Source: Algoriphagus aquimarinus
GTDB taxonomy: Bacteria > Bacteroidota > Bacteroidia > Cytophagales > Cyclobacteriaceae
NCBI RefSeq assembly: GCF_900112005.1
Contig: NZ_FOKK01000002.1
Span: 248,001 to 312,000, forward strand
Reading direction: 5' to 3'
Length of the DNA stretch: 64,000 nucleotides
Both the position numbers and the translations under genes were made by a program. Positions 1-8,889 of this stretch are shown here, one piece after another. The notes beneath the pieces were generated by a model. The model did not search any database, was not told the origin of the DNA, and saw only the letters and a program-made list of their open reading frames with translations. How positions within the stretch are numbered: position 1 is the stretch's first letter; each line of letters starts with the position of its first letter.

Positions 1-153
1 TCTTTTGCCACCCATCTGATAGAGGGCGGAGCAGATCTTCGAGCTGTTCAGGAAATGCTCGGTCATGAAAGCATCACGACGACTGAGATTTACACGCATC
101 TAGATCGGGATTATTTGAGGCAGGTGCTGACAGATTTTCATCCTAGGAAATAA
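1..153 (+). CDS. XerC/XerD-type tyrosine recombinase, C-terminal fragment (cut by window edge)
   Basis: Only the last 50 codons are in the window, open at base 1. They carry the end of a phage-integrase catalytic domain: [17 protein letters not shown], then [16 protein letters not shown], where the Tyr of EIYTHL is the expected DNA-cleaving nucleophile and LGH supplies the box-II His. This matches the ends of XerC and XerD, which resolve chromosome dimers at dif; the gene ends soon after the Tyr as housekeeping Xer proteins do. An integrase of a mobile element cannot be excluded because the arm-binding and N-terminal parts are outside, but no mobile element is seen beside it. Confidence 0.85.
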   Translation, partial: SFATHLIEGGADLRAVQEMLGHESITTTEIYTHLDRDYLRQVLTDFHPRK

Positions 154-183
154 TTGTTGGTTGTTGGTTGTTGGTTGGTTGTT
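154..183. repeat. TTGTTGG tandem simple repeat
   Basis: Immediately after the recombinase stop the sequence is made of TTGTTGG/TTGG units (about four heptamers, the last degenerate). It is a short simple-sequence repeat that could vary in copy number by slippage. No function is evident. Confidence 0.6.
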
Positions 184-226
184 AATCAAAAAAGAATAGT
201 TTTGGAGAATTAAAATTATAGTCTCA

Positions 227-784
227 ATGAAAAAACTATTCACTCTTTATGTCTTTCTATTTTCAATTTCACTTGCCAATGCTCAGGAAGTAGAAGTGAC
301 AACCAATAAACCAGAACTTCAAATAGGTTTCTTAGGAGTTTGGCTGAACAATGAATATAGGCTTTCGGATCAATTTGCCTTAAGAGCAGAAATCGGATTA
401 GATATGCAGGCTTGGGGAGATTTGAACTATACAAGTAGCTACGTGTTTTTGCCCGTAATCACAGCGGAACCTAGATGGTATTATAATTTAGCAAAACGAA
501 GTAATAAGGGAAAGACCACTAAAGGTAACTTTGGAAATTTCTTTTCTTTAAAAACCAGTTTTCATCCTGATCTCTTTGTGATTTCTCAATACGATGATAT
601 CGTCATCCCTGATTTGTCGATTGTACCCACTTGGGGAATCCGCCGACCTTTATCCACAAATTTTGTATTTGAAACAGGGATTGGATTCGGTTACATACAT
701 TATTTCTACAAATCCCAAGGATACTCTTATGATGAGGGGAACTTCATGGTGAATTTGCATCTCAGATTTGGATACAGGTTTTGA
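227..784 (+). CDS. hypothetical secreted protein, probable small outer-membrane beta-barrel
   Basis: The 185-residue product begins with a clear Sec signal peptide (MKKLFTLYVFLFSISLANAQ, cleavage after NAQ expected). The rest has alternating aromatic/hydrophobic stretches such as WYYNLAKR, FSLKTSF and a final LHLRFGYRF; a C-terminal aromatic residue after beta-like segments is typical of outer-membrane barrel proteins. I do not recognise a named family. It stands between the recombinase and a small membrane protein with no strong operon signal. The barrel assignment is inference from composition and the terminal Phe. Confidence 0.6.
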   Translation: MKKLFTLYVFLFSISLANAQEVEVTTNKPELQIGFLGVWLNNEYRLSDQFALRAEIGLDMQAWGDLNYTSSYVFLPVITAEPRWYYNLAKRSNKGKTTKGNFGNFFSLKTSFHPDLFVISQYDDIVIPDLSIVPTWGIRRPLSTNFVFETGIGFGYIHYFYKSQGYSYDEGNFMVNLHLRFGYRF

Positions 785-808
785 CACTATTGCAACTAAC
801 TTACCTAC

Positions 809-1057
809 ATGATTAATCTCTTATACAAACTTTCCCCAAAGCTGGACAGCTTAACCAAGCGTCAGAAACTGATGTTTCGTGTGTTGCTTCTCAGTGTAAG
901 TTTGGTGTTTTTTGGAGCTTATTTTAAAATCAACGATCATCCAAACGCTGACTTAATCCTGGGATCTGCAATGATTCTTCACATAATTTCTATTGCCGGT
1001 TTACTGAGCAAGTGGGCTAGCTATAGAACTAGAAGTGAGGTCTCTACGCTAGATTAA
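809..1057 (+). CDS. hypothetical small membrane protein (82 aa)
   Basis: This 82-residue protein has two probable membrane segments (roughly residues 22-40, VLLLSVSLVFFGAYF, and 49-66, LILGSAMILHIISIAGLL) joined by a short polar loop, with basic residues before the first. It follows the preceding gene by 24 nt and may be co-transcribed. It ends 12 nt before the convergent purine nucleoside phosphorylase gene. No family is recognised; the reading frame is accepted because of its coherent two-helix composition and the lack of any other gene here. Confidence 0.55.
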   Translation: MINLLYKLSPKLDSLTKRQKLMFRVLLLSVSLVFFGAYFKINDHPNADLILGSAMILHIISIAGLLSKWASYRTRSEVSTLD

Positions 1058-1069
1058 CCCAATAGCCCT

Positions 1070-1891
1070 TTATTTAATCACTCTTACCAATTCCTTGATA
1101 ATCGCTGCCATCATCGGCTCAGCGATAGAGGCAGCAGCTAATACTTCCTCTAGTGTGATTCTTTTGATCTTCCCCTCCACACCCAAATCGGTTATTGCGG
1201 AAATCCCAAAAACTTCAATACCCATTTGTCTCGCGACGATCACTTCAGGCACGGTACTCATACCCACCGCATCAGCTCCAATTCCTCGTAGATATTTGTA
1301 CTCAGCGGGAGTTTCGAGATTTGGCCCTTGGACACCTGCATAGATTCCAGTGTGTACTCTAAAATTATTTGCTTTCGCAAAACCCCGTGCAACTGCATGC
1401 AATTCTGATGAATAAGCATCGCTCATATCTGGAAATCTTGGCCCAAATTCCTCGTAGTGTTTTCCACGAAGGGGACTCTCTGGAAACAAATCTATATGAT
1501 CACGTATCAGCATCACATCTCCTACTTCCTGATCAGGGTTCAGCCCTCCACTAGCATTTGAAACAAGTAAAGTCTTTATCCCAAGCTTTTTCATCACTCG
1601 GACTGGAAAAGTGACCTCCTGCATGGAATAGCCTTCGTAGTAATGGAAACGCCCTTTCATAGCCATAACCTTTTTGCCTGAAAGCTCTCCAAAAATCAAT
1701 TTCCCAGAATGGCTTTCCACAGTAGAAAGTGGGAAATTAGGAATATCCGCATAGTCAATTTCTTTTTCTACGGTAATCTGATCACCCAAATGACCGAGGC
1801 CCGTTCCTAGAATGATGGCGATTGATACTTCACCAGTATATTGTGAGCGAATGAAAGAAGTTGCTTCTGAAATTTGATTTAGGTAATTCAT
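1070..1891 (-). CDS. punA: purine nucleoside phosphorylase (trimeric, PNP class I)
   Basis: Cytosolic enzyme of purine salvage that splits purine nucleosides with phosphate into base and (deoxy)ribose-1-phosphate. The 273 residues have the full low-molecular-weight PNP motif set: GTGLG near 30, HSGK near 61, RFHYYEGY near 81, SNASGG near 112, GVQGPNLETPAEY around 186-198 (base-binding Glu) and GMSTVPE near 211. At the position of the Asn that binds the purine 6-position in the human enzyme (ITN) this protein has Asp (AITDLG, Asp235), which may widen specificity towards 6-amino purines. Monocistronic, convergent with the small membrane protein gene. Confidence 0.92.
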   Translation of the reverse strand: MNYLNQISEATSFIRSQYTGEVSIAIILGTGLGHLGDQITVEKEIDYADIPNFPLSTVESHSGKLIFGELSGKKVMAMKGRFHYYEGYSMQEVTFPVRVMKKLGIKTLLVSNASGGLNPDQEVGDVMLIRDHIDLFPESPLRGKHYEEFGPRFPDMSDAYSSELHAVARGFAKANNFRVHTGIYAGVQGPNLETPAEYKYLRGIGADAVGMSTVPEVIVARQMGIEVFGISAITDLGVEGKIKRITLEEVLAAASIAEPMMAAIIKELVRVIK

Positions 1892-1985
1892 AGAGATTAA
1901 TTTGCCAGTCCTAAATATATAAATTACCTCCCAGCTTCGAACTTTTGCCTTGGCAAGAATGTAATCCTTTCAGAAAAACAAGAAA

Positions 1986-2510
1986 ATGATCAAGATAATC
2001 GTAGGAACAAACCGCAAGAATTCAGTTTCCAAAACCATCGCAGAGCTATATCAACATCTACTGAATGAGAGAGGGGAGCAATCAGAAATCCTTGAATTGG
2101 AAAACTTACCCAGTGATTTTATTGAGAATGCTTTGTATGAAAATAATGGGAAACATGACTCGTACAACGAATTCCACGATCAATTAGTGGATGGAAAAAA
2201 GTTTGTTTTCATCGTACCTGAGTACAATGGATCTTTCCCGGGCATTCTAAAAACTTTTATTGATGGGATGACCTATCCTAATACATTTAGGAATAAAAAG
2301 TGTGCTTTGGTGGGGATTTCATCTGGAATAGGCGGGGGTGGCATCGCTATGAGCCACCTTACCGACATCTTCCATTATCTGGGAATGCATGTCCTTGCTC
2401 TCAAGCCAAGACTGGCTAAGATAGAGCAAAATATGTCAGATAACCTGCTCACCAACAGGTTGTACATGGACTTGCTGCAAACCCAGGCAGACATGCTGCT
2501 TGAATTTTAG
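1986..2510 (+). CDS. NAD(P)H-dependent FMN reductase family protein
   Basis: A 174-residue flavodoxin-like protein of the NADPH-dependent FMN reductase family (SsuE/ArsH/YieF type). The N-terminal IIVGTNRKNSVSKTIA is the flavin phosphate loop (the family usually has GSxRxxS), and VPEYNGSFPGILKTFIDGM around residues 78-96 is the conserved PEYN-GS-PG-LK segment. Such proteins reduce FMN or quinones with NAD(P)H in the cytosol. It ends 3 nt before the stop of ftsZ on the opposite strand, with no terminator visible between. The physiological substrate cannot be told from sequence. Confidence 0.85.
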   Translation: MIKIIVGTNRKNSVSKTIAELYQHLLNERGEQSEILELENLPSDFIENALYENNGKHDSYNEFHDQLVDGKKFVFIVPEYNGSFPGILKTFIDGMTYPNTFRNKKCALVGISSGIGGGGIAMSHLTDIFHYLGMHVLALKPRLAKIEQNMSDNLLTNRLYMDLLQTQADMLLEF

Positions 2511-2513
2511 GAC

Positions 2514-4196
2514 TTAGTCCACATTATCATGCAGGAATCTATTATTACCTAGAATCTCATTGTCATCGCTCAAGTTGTACTTACTGATGCTTGGCTCTGA
2601 GCTATGCTGAGGTTCGTTCAATACTACATTTTTACGCTGATAAGCTGGCACTTCCATTTTCTCCTTCAATTCGTCTGGAGTTGGATTGAATGCACGGTTA
2701 CCTTTTAGCTTTTCGAAACGCTCGTGCGCTCTCTGAATTGCCTTCTGCTTCATTTGCTCATAGTAATCATTGGCAAAAGCAGGACTTGCAGGCTCTTCTT
2801 TCTTAGGCTCATCTTCTGTTTTCTTCTCATCTTCCTCTTCGAAAAGATCATGAACGATTTTCTCTTGAGCAGGCTTTGGAGCTTCAGCTTTAATTTCATC
2901 CTTAGGCTTCATGAAAGTAAATAGGCTTTCCTTTTTAGGAGCAGGAGTTTGAATAGGCTCTTCTCTTTTAGGAGTTTCAGCTACAGGCTTCACTTCTGGA
3001 GCTGGTGCAGGTGCAGGAGTTTTAGGCATAGAGAATACAAAAGTAGACCCTCCAGAAACTGACTCTTCCTTCACTTTTTCAGATTTTCCAGAATCCAAAT
3101 TGATTACTGTCTTTTCTTCCTCTACTTCTTCTACTGGAGTGCTTGCTACTGGAGCAGGTGCAGGAATTACTACCGCTTTTGCTACTTCCACTTTCTTGCT
3201 AGCTCCTTGAAGTCTGTCCATTTCGAATCCTGTAGCAATTACAGTTACACGAATAGCTTTGCCTAATTCTGGATCGATACCCTGACCGAAGATTACCTCA
3301 GCATTGTCACCAGCTTTCTCCTGAATGTACTCAGTGATTTCGCTCAATTCGTCCATTGACAACTCCTCATCTTCACCAGACATAATAGAAAGCAAGATTT
3401 TCTCAGCTCCTTTGATGTCTACATTGTTCAACAATGGAGAAGAAATCGCAGCACCAGCTGCACGGATCGCACGTCCTTCGCCTTCCTCAGTGGAAGAACC
3501 CATCACAGCAGCACCGGCATCTTTCATTACTGTCTTCACATCTTCAAAATCCACATTGACATCCTGATGGATAGTAATGATTTCAGCGATAGATCTTGCA
3601 GCAGTAGATAGAATATCATCCGCTTTGCTGAAGGCTGTTCTGATGGCAAGGTTACCATAGATCTCTCTCAATTTGTCATTCAAAATAACCAGTACGGTAT
3701 CACAGTTCTCACGAAGCGCTTCAATACCCGCCTGAGCTACATTCATCTTCTTCTTACCTTCGAACATGAATGGAGCGGTAACAATACCCACAGTCAGGAT
3801 ATTCAGTTCTTTCGCGATTCTAGCTACTACAGGAGCTGCACCAGTACCGGTACCTCCACCCATTCCAGCTGTGATAAATACCATTTTGGTATTATCAGCC
3901 AATAGTTCACGGATCTCATCCTCTGATTCTATCGCTGCATTTTTTCCTTGCTCAGGATTCGCTCCAGCACCTAGACCTTCGGTCAAATTGGCACCAAGTT
4001 GCAATCTAAGTGGAACTGGGCTAGACTTAAGAGCTTGAGCATCGGTATTGACTACCACAAACTCAACGTCCTTAATACCTAGACCATACATGTGGTTTAC
4101 GGCATTAGAACCGCCTCCACCTACGCCGATTACTTTAATTATCGACTTCGGGTTTTTGTGTAAATCAAATCTGTAATCTTTCATGTTATCTGACAT
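2514..4196 (-). CDS. ftsZ: cell division GTPase FtsZ with long C-terminal extension
   Basis: Tubulin-like GTPase that forms the Z ring at midcell. The GTP-binding core covers about residues 18-335: GVGGGGSNAVN near 24, tubulin signature GGGTGTGA at 113-120, T7 loop NVDFEDVKTVM. At 560 residues it is much longer than the usual 350-400: after the core comes a linker of over 200 residues rich in Pro, Glu, Lys and Ala (repeated PAPAP and EEEKK tracts), likely disordered, then a conserved-looking tail (YQRKNVVLNEP...). Last gene of the dcw cluster, separated from ftsA by 96 nt containing a stem-loop, so its level may be set apart from the upstream genes. Confidence 0.97.
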   Translation of the reverse strand: MSDNMKDYRFDLHKNPKSIIKVIGVGGGGSNAVNHMYGLGIKDVEFVVVNTDAQALKSSPVPLRLQLGANLTEGLGAGANPEQGKNAAIESEDEIRELLADNTKMVFITAGMGGGTGTGAAPVVARIAKELNILTVGIVTAPFMFEGKKKMNVAQAGIEALRENCDTVLVILNDKLREIYGNLAIRTAFSKADDILSTAARSIAEIITIHQDVNVDFEDVKTVMKDAGAAVMGSSTEEGEGRAIRAAGAAISSPLLNNVDIKGAEKILLSIMSGEDEELSMDELSEITEYIQEKAGDNAEVIFGQGIDPELGKAIRVTVIATGFEMDRLQGASKKVEVAKAVVIPAPAPVASTPVEEVEEEKTVINLDSGKSEKVKEESVSGGSTFVFSMPKTPAPAPAPEVKPVAETPKREEPIQTPAPKKESLFTFMKPKDEIKAEAPKPAQEKIVHDLFEEEDEKKTEDEPKKEEPASPAFANDYYEQMKQKAIQRAHERFEKLKGNRAFNPTPDELKEKMEVPAYQRKNVVLNEPQHSSEPSISKYNLSDDNEILGNNRFLHDNVD

Positions 4197-4242
4197 ATTT
4201 ATATTTATTGGTGAAATTTCTATGGTTGTTTTTGTGGGGTTT

Positions 4243-4282
4243 TAAATGGGGAAATTGGCAGCAAAGCCAGCAATCTCCCCCA
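4243..4282 (-). promoter_or_regulatory. stem-loop in the ftsA-ftsZ intergenic region
   Basis: Read on the minus strand, GGGGAGATTG and CAATTTCCCC pair around a 13-nt loop (one G-U pair), with TGGC/GCTG in the loop able to extend pairing. There is no U-run directly after it, so it is not an ordinary terminator. Its place in the only sizeable gap between ftsQ, ftsA and ftsZ suggests an attenuator, processing site or stabilising 5' structure for ftsZ mRNA. Function is inference. Confidence 0.5.
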
Positions 4283-4292
4283 ATCATAAGCC

Positions 4293-5603
4293 CTAGTAAT
4301 TTGAATCGTCACCGATATCATCGCTTAGAATCCCTTTCAGTCTTCCGGCGATTTTATCGAATATATCTTTTGGATTGATGTCCATACTTTTTACTTTTTT
4401 CACAGTCTTTCCATTGGCAGTGCGATTGGTATACCCCTGATCTCTGTCGTCTAGCGCTTTGAAACCTGCAAGTACTAGCCCTACCGATGTTGCATACATT
4501 GGACTTTTGACCTCTTCTATCACTGACTTACCCAAGTGTTCATTTGGATAGCCTATTCTTGTATCCAGTCCAGTCATGTATTCGAATAATTGACTGATAA
4601 ATTGCAGTTGGGAGCCACCACCGGTCAGTACGATTCCGCCTGCCAGTTTTTTGTAGTGACCACTTTGCATGATCTCGTTCTGCACGATCTCAATGATCTC
4701 TTCCATTCTTGCCTGAATGATAGAAGCCAAGTTTCTGATAGAAATCTCTTTTGGCGCCCGATTTCTCAAACCTGGAATCGATACGATCTCGTTTGGATTA
4801 GCTTCTTCAGTGATGGCTTTGCCAAATTTTGTCTTCAGAAGTTCAGCCTGATTCTGCATCACCATACAGCCTTCTTTGATATCCTTGGTGATAATATTCC
4901 CACCCAAAGGAATCACAGCCGTGTGGCGGATTATATTTTCATAGAAAATGGCGATGTCTGTGGTTCCGCCTCCTATGTCAATCAGGCAAACGCCTGCTTC
5001 TTTCTCATCGTCGCTTAAAACAGATAGTGAACTCGCTAGTGGTTCTAGAATTAATTGCTTGGAAACTAATTCGGCACGGCGAACACATCTGTTAATGTTG
5101 TTGATAGCGGTGGTCTGAGCGGTGATGATATGGAAATCAGCCTCTAGACGTGTACCAGACATCCCTACAGGATCTTTGATACCACCTTCATAATCCACGG
5201 TGTAATCCTGTGGCATTACGTGAATAATTGTATTTCCCGGAGGGATCAGGATATTTTCCATTTCACTGGAAAGTCTCCTCACATCCTCAATAGTAATCTC
5301 ATCATCCGTCGGCTGACGCATAATGCTGCCACTTTGAATCTTGCTTTGAATATGTTGGCCAGCAATTCCTACAATGACATCCACAATGTCCACATTCGCC
5401 ATTTCTGACGCTTCTTCCACTGCCTTTTCGATTGCATGAACAGTCTTGTCAATATTGGTCACAACGCCACGATCAACCCCGTCAGAAACGGCTTTGCCCA
5501 TGCCCAAAACCTCGAGCTTGCCGTACTCATTTTTGCGACCCACGATGACACAGATCTTGGTTGTCCCAATGTCCAGTCCTACTATTAATTCTTTATTTTC
5601 CAT
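4293..5603 (-). CDS. ftsA: cell division protein FtsA (actin-like)
   Basis: Actin-fold ATPase that tethers FtsZ to the membrane and recruits later divisome proteins. Visible motifs: phosphate-1 LIVGLDIGTTKICVIVGR at the N-terminus, phosphate-2 CLIDIGGGTTDIAIF around 212, adenosine motif GIVLTGGGSQL around 330. The ATG at 5603 (MENKELIVGLDIG) is preferred as start; a GTG 18 nt upstream would add six residues and overlap ftsQ by 8 nt. The C-terminus (about 60 residues after the last actin motif) includes DIFDKIAGRLKGIL, plausibly the amphipathic membrane-targeting helix. In the dcw operon between ftsQ and ftsZ. Confidence 0.96.
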   Translation of the reverse strand: MENKELIVGLDIGTTKICVIVGRKNEYGKLEVLGMGKAVSDGVDRGVVTNIDKTVHAIEKAVEEASEMANVDIVDVIVGIAGQHIQSKIQSGSIMRQPTDDEITIEDVRRLSSEMENILIPPGNTIIHVMPQDYTVDYEGGIKDPVGMSGTRLEADFHIITAQTTAINNINRCVRRAELVSKQLILEPLASSLSVLSDDEKEAGVCLIDIGGGTTDIAIFYENIIRHTAVIPLGGNIITKDIKEGCMVMQNQAELLKTKFGKAITEEANPNEIVSIPGLRNRAPKEISIRNLASIIQARMEEIIEIVQNEIMQSGHYKKLAGGIVLTGGGSQLQFISQLFEYMTGLDTRIGYPNEHLGKSVIEEVKSPMYATSVGLVLAGFKALDDRDQGYTNRTANGKTVKKVKSMDINPKDIFDKIAGRLKGILSDDIGDDSNY

Positions 5604-5613
5604 ATCCAAGCTA

Positions 5614-6372
5614 TTATTCACAGACGATTTGATCCTTAAACTTTACACTTACCCTATCATAAGCGTTCCAACCCTTTCGGGGCAATATTTCCTTATAAAA
5701 GACCGCTATACGGTCAAACTTATTTGCTATATCATGGGCATCTCCGAATTCGATAATTTGCCTCCCTACTTGTTGGAATAGGCGAATATTATCTTTGGAA
5801 TTCACTTCCAATTCGGTGATCTGTGCATTCCAAAATTCATCTTCAGTGATGAATGTGATCAGGTCCATCAGCTCAGGCATATCTGCTTTGATATCACCTT
5901 TATCCATCAGCATCTCTGCATAATCACCTTCCAAAATCAACACACGACTAGTGTATGAAGTAGAGGTAGGGATCACTTTCCCTTCCGTAGTGATATATCC
6001 ATCAGCACCAATCGGCTGAGCAATTCTCGCAATTGGCTGATGCTGACTGATCTTTAAATTCAAAATGCCCTTTTGACCAATCATTGCTTGTACAGACTTC
6101 ACGAAAGGATGTCCTAGCAGCCTAGTTTCAATGTCTTTCATCGGTACCTCTTCCAGCATTAATCCTGGTTTTAGATCAGGAAATGCTTGGCTTAGTATCC
6201 TAGCGATTTCAGCATCCTCTACGAAATAGACTCCGCTTACTCCTTCAATATTTATTTCAGTCCCTTGGAAAGTTTTATACAGCGTCTGCTTTTCCACAAA
6301 GCCAATAAATCCTACCAGTACTAAAGTGAGCACTACAAAAGCGAGTATCTTTTTTACGTTTGCCGTTATCAT
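5614..6372 (-). CDS. ftsQ: cell division protein FtsQ/DivIB
   Basis: A 252-residue bitopic membrane protein: short cytoplasmic N-terminus, one transmembrane segment (ILAFVVLTLVLVGFIGFV, about residues 9-26), then a periplasmic part with a POTRA-like region (about 38-108, containing GLMLEEVPMKDIETRLLGHPFVKSV). Sequence conservation of FtsQ is low; position between murC and ftsA and this architecture make the call. It links early and late divisome proteins and binds FtsL and FtsB. Its start overlaps the murC stop by 4 nt (ATGA), suggesting translational coupling. Confidence 0.88.
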   Translation of the reverse strand: MITANVKKILAFVVLTLVLVGFIGFVEKQTLYKTFQGTEINIEGVSGVYFVEDAEIARILSQAFPDLKPGLMLEEVPMKDIETRLLGHPFVKSVQAMIGQKGILNLKISQHQPIARIAQPIGADGYITTEGKVIPTSTSYTSRVLILEGDYAEMLMDKGDIKADMPELMDLITFITEDEFWNAQITELEVNSKDNIRLFQQVGRQIIEFGDAHDIANKFDRIAVFYKEILPRKGWNAYDRVSVKFKDQIVCE

Positions 6373-7781
6373 GATGCAGATCGGTTAAGTCCCTCTTTCA
6401 TCCACGAAGCAATTCCTGGCACCAAACGATCTATATCTCCTGCTCCCAGCGTAACCAAAACCTCAGGCGAAGCCTGATTCAAGTGATTTATCAAATCCTC
6501 TTTCGCAACCAATTCCTTGTGTCCAGTATTGATACCTTCCAATAGCATAGCAGAAGAAACTCCCTCAATCGGAAGCTCTCTCGCTGGATAGATGTCCAAC
6601 AAAAACACCGAATCAGCTAGTGATAGACTTTCAGAAAAACCCGCTGCAAAATCCCTCGTACGTGAGAACAAATGAGGCTGGAAAATCACCGTCAATTTCT
6701 TTGTAGGGAACATTGCCCGAACAGAACTTAAGCAAGCTCTGATCTCCTCAGGGTGATGCGCATAGTCATCAATGAAGACACTATTACCTTCATTCACATG
6801 AATCTCAAATCTTCTCTTCACCCCCTTGAATGAGCTAATTCCATTTCGAATCTGCTCTACTGAAATCTGGTGATCCAAGGCGATAGCAATTGCTGCCAAA
6901 GCATTTTCCACATTATGAAAACCTGGAATAAATAGCTCCAGACCTTTGATCTCATTCTTACCTGCCAAATAGTCAAACACGAATGACCCTGGTCGCGCCT
7001 GAATATTTTCAGCTCCAATTCCAGTTGATCTCAAGCCATATTCTCTGGTAGCCACTTTCGGCAGCTTACCTTCACCAAGTCTTTGCGCAGCATTCTGCTG
7101 TATATATAATCTTCCTTTTTTATCTACCAGATTGACGAACTCCAAAAATCCATCAAGTATGTGCTGCTCATCACCATAGATATCTAGGTGATCCGGATCA
7201 GCACTTGTCAATACCACTTCGTTAGGATGAAGTCTTAGGAAAGAGCGATCAAATTCATCAGCTTCTACCACAACTAGCGTCTTTTCTTTTGACTTTTTGT
7301 CTCCAAGAATCAGGTTACTCTGATAGTTCTGAGTGATTCCTCCTAGAAATGCTACTACAGGTTTACCTGCAGACTTGAGCATGTGCGCGATCATGGAAGA
7401 AGTAGTCGTCTTTCCATGTGTCCCCGCCACCGCAATGGTGTAATAGGAACTCGTCACCATACCTAACACTTCCGATCTCTTCTTGAATTGATAGCCATTT
7501 TCCTGAAAGAAATTAAGCTGAACACTGCCTTTCGGCATTGCTGGAGTCCAGATGATCAGCGTCTTTTCCGGGCTGTCTTTGATCACATTTGGTATGGTCT
7601 CCAACTTATCTTCGAAAGAAATCTGCATTCCTTCAGCGATCAATTCATCTGTAAGTGACGAAGGCGTACGGTCATACCCAGACACAGCATATCCTTCATG
7701 GCGGAACCATCGAGCTAAGGCACTCATGCCTATGCCGCCGATACCGAGCAAATGGACGCTATTTATTCCTTCGAAACTCAT
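6369..7781 (-). CDS. murC: UDP-N-acetylmuramate--L-alanine ligase MurC
   Basis: Cytosolic ATP-dependent ligase that adds L-Ala to UDP-MurNAc, the first step of the peptide stem. The 470 residues show the three Mur domains: N-terminal UDP-binding Rossmann fold (HLLGIGGIGMSALA at 10-23, the MurC-type signature), central ATPase with P-loop GTHGKTTT at 120-127 and DEFDRSF near 206, and a C-terminal domain with DDYAHHPEEI near 341 and FQPHLFSRT near 369. Overlaps murG upstream and ftsQ downstream by 4 nt each. Confidence 0.97.
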   Translation of the reverse strand: MSFEGINSVHLLGIGGIGMSALARWFRHEGYAVSGYDRTPSSLTDELIAEGMQISFEDKLETIPNVIKDSPEKTLIIWTPAMPKGSVQLNFFQENGYQFKKRSEVLGMVTSSYYTIAVAGTHGKTTTSSMIAHMLKSAGKPVVAFLGGITQNYQSNLILGDKKSKEKTLVVVEADEFDRSFLRLHPNEVVLTSADPDHLDIYGDEQHILDGFLEFVNLVDKKGRLYIQQNAAQRLGEGKLPKVATREYGLRSTGIGAENIQARPGSFVFDYLAGKNEIKGLELFIPGFHNVENALAAIAIALDHQISVEQIRNGISSFKGVKRRFEIHVNEGNSVFIDDYAHHPEEIRACLSSVRAMFPTKKLTVIFQPHLFSRTRDFAAGFSESLSLADSVFLLDIYPARELPIEGVSSAMLLEGINTGHKELVAKEDLINHLNQASPEVLVTLGAGDIDRLVPGIASWMKEGLNRSAS

Positions 7782-8860
7782 GCAATCAATTGTTCTATTT
7801 CTTCCACTATGGCATTTGCCGCATTCGGCTTGGCCAGATTCTTTATATTTCTCCCTAATGATTCAGACAGCTTACTGTCTTCCATTAACTCTTTCACTTT
7901 TTGTTTCAAAGCACCTATTGCCTCTGAATCCTTCAAAAGCAAAGCTGCATCATGACTTACATAAGCCATGGCATTTTTGGTCTGATGGTCTTCCGCCACA
8001 TTCGGAGAAGGAATGAAAATCACTGGCTTGCCCACTAGTGAAAGTTCTGAAACCGATAAAGCGCCAGCTCTTGACACGATCACATCTGCAGCAGCATAAG
8101 CCAAATCCATTTCGCGGATAAATTCATTCAGATGAATTGTTGTCAAGCCTGATTCTGCCAGCTTTGATTTCATCTCTTGGAAATAAAACTTACCACATTG
8201 CCAAAGCACTTGGTAACCTTCCGCATCCAGCTTTTGCAGATCTGCAAGTACCGCTTGATTGAGTGTTCTAGCTCCAAGAGATCCTCCCAAAACCAACAGC
8301 GTTTTTTTAGCAGGATCCAATCCGAAATGTGTCAATGCCTTTTCTCTTTTCCCCGATAAGTCAAGAATGTCCTTTCGAACAGGGTTTCCTGTATAGGCTA
8401 TGCTATCAGCTGGGAAAAAGCGATCCATCTCAGGATAAGCAACACATATTTTTTTGGCTCTTTTAGCCAGAATCTTATTAGTCAAGCCAGCATAGGAATT
8501 TTGCTCCTGTACCAGCGTAGGAATACCCTTTCTTTGCGCAGCATAAAGCACCGGCCCGCTTGCATAGCCACCGACTCCTACCACTGCATCTGGATTAAAA
8601 TCCTTGATGATCTGCGAAGCTTGAGTCAGACTTTTCAACAGTTTGAAAGGAAACTTGAGGTTTTCAAGTGTTAAACTTCTTTGTAATCCAGCTACTGGAA
8701 GTCCTTTGATTTTGTATCCAGCCTCAGGAACCTTCTGCATCTCCATTTTGCCTAATGCACCCACAAATAAGATCTCGCTAGAAGGATGCTTTTCCTTCCA
8801 GGCATTTGCAATAGCGATAGCCGGATAGATATGCCCTCCGGTACCTCCACCACTGATCAA
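7778..8860 (-). CDS. murG: UDP-GlcNAc--lipid I N-acetylglucosaminyltransferase MurG
   Basis: Membrane-associated GT28 glycosyltransferase that makes lipid II from lipid I. Motifs: GGGTGGHIYPAIAIA at the N-terminus, VGVGGYASGP near 93, LGGSLGA near 191, and the donor-site segment with SRAGALSVSEL near 263 and PSPNVAEDHQTKNA. The start is unusual: no ATG or GTG exists between the upstream in-frame stop and the glycine loop. The coordinates use TTG at 8860, but this falls inside the first beta strand (YRILISGGG continues in frame upstream), so translation probably begins at an ATT or ATA near 8890, overlapping the ftsW stop. Downstream end overlaps murC by 4 nt. Confidence 0.95.
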   Translation of the reverse strand: MISGGGTGGHIYPAIAIANAWKEKHPSSEILFVGALGKMEMQKVPEAGYKIKGLPVAGLQRSLTLENLKFPFKLLKSLTQASQIIKDFNPDAVVGVGGYASGPVLYAAQRKGIPTLVQEQNSYAGLTNKILAKRAKKICVAYPEMDRFFPADSIAYTGNPVRKDILDLSGKREKALTHFGLDPAKKTLLVLGGSLGARTLNQAVLADLQKLDAEGYQVLWQCGKFYFQEMKSKLAESGLTTIHLNEFIREMDLAYAAADVIVSRAGALSVSELSLVGKPVIFIPSPNVAEDHQTKNAMAYVSHDAALLLKDSEAIGALKQKVKELMEDSKLSESLGRNIKNLAKPNAANAIVEEIEQLIA

Positions 8861-8889
8861 AATGCGATATGTGCGTTGTGCGTTAATAA

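Noticed and set aside
1..183. Recombinase fragment plus repeat as an att site of an integrated element
   Set aside because: No cargo, no tRNA and no matching direct repeat; the protein end fits a housekeeping Xer recombinase.
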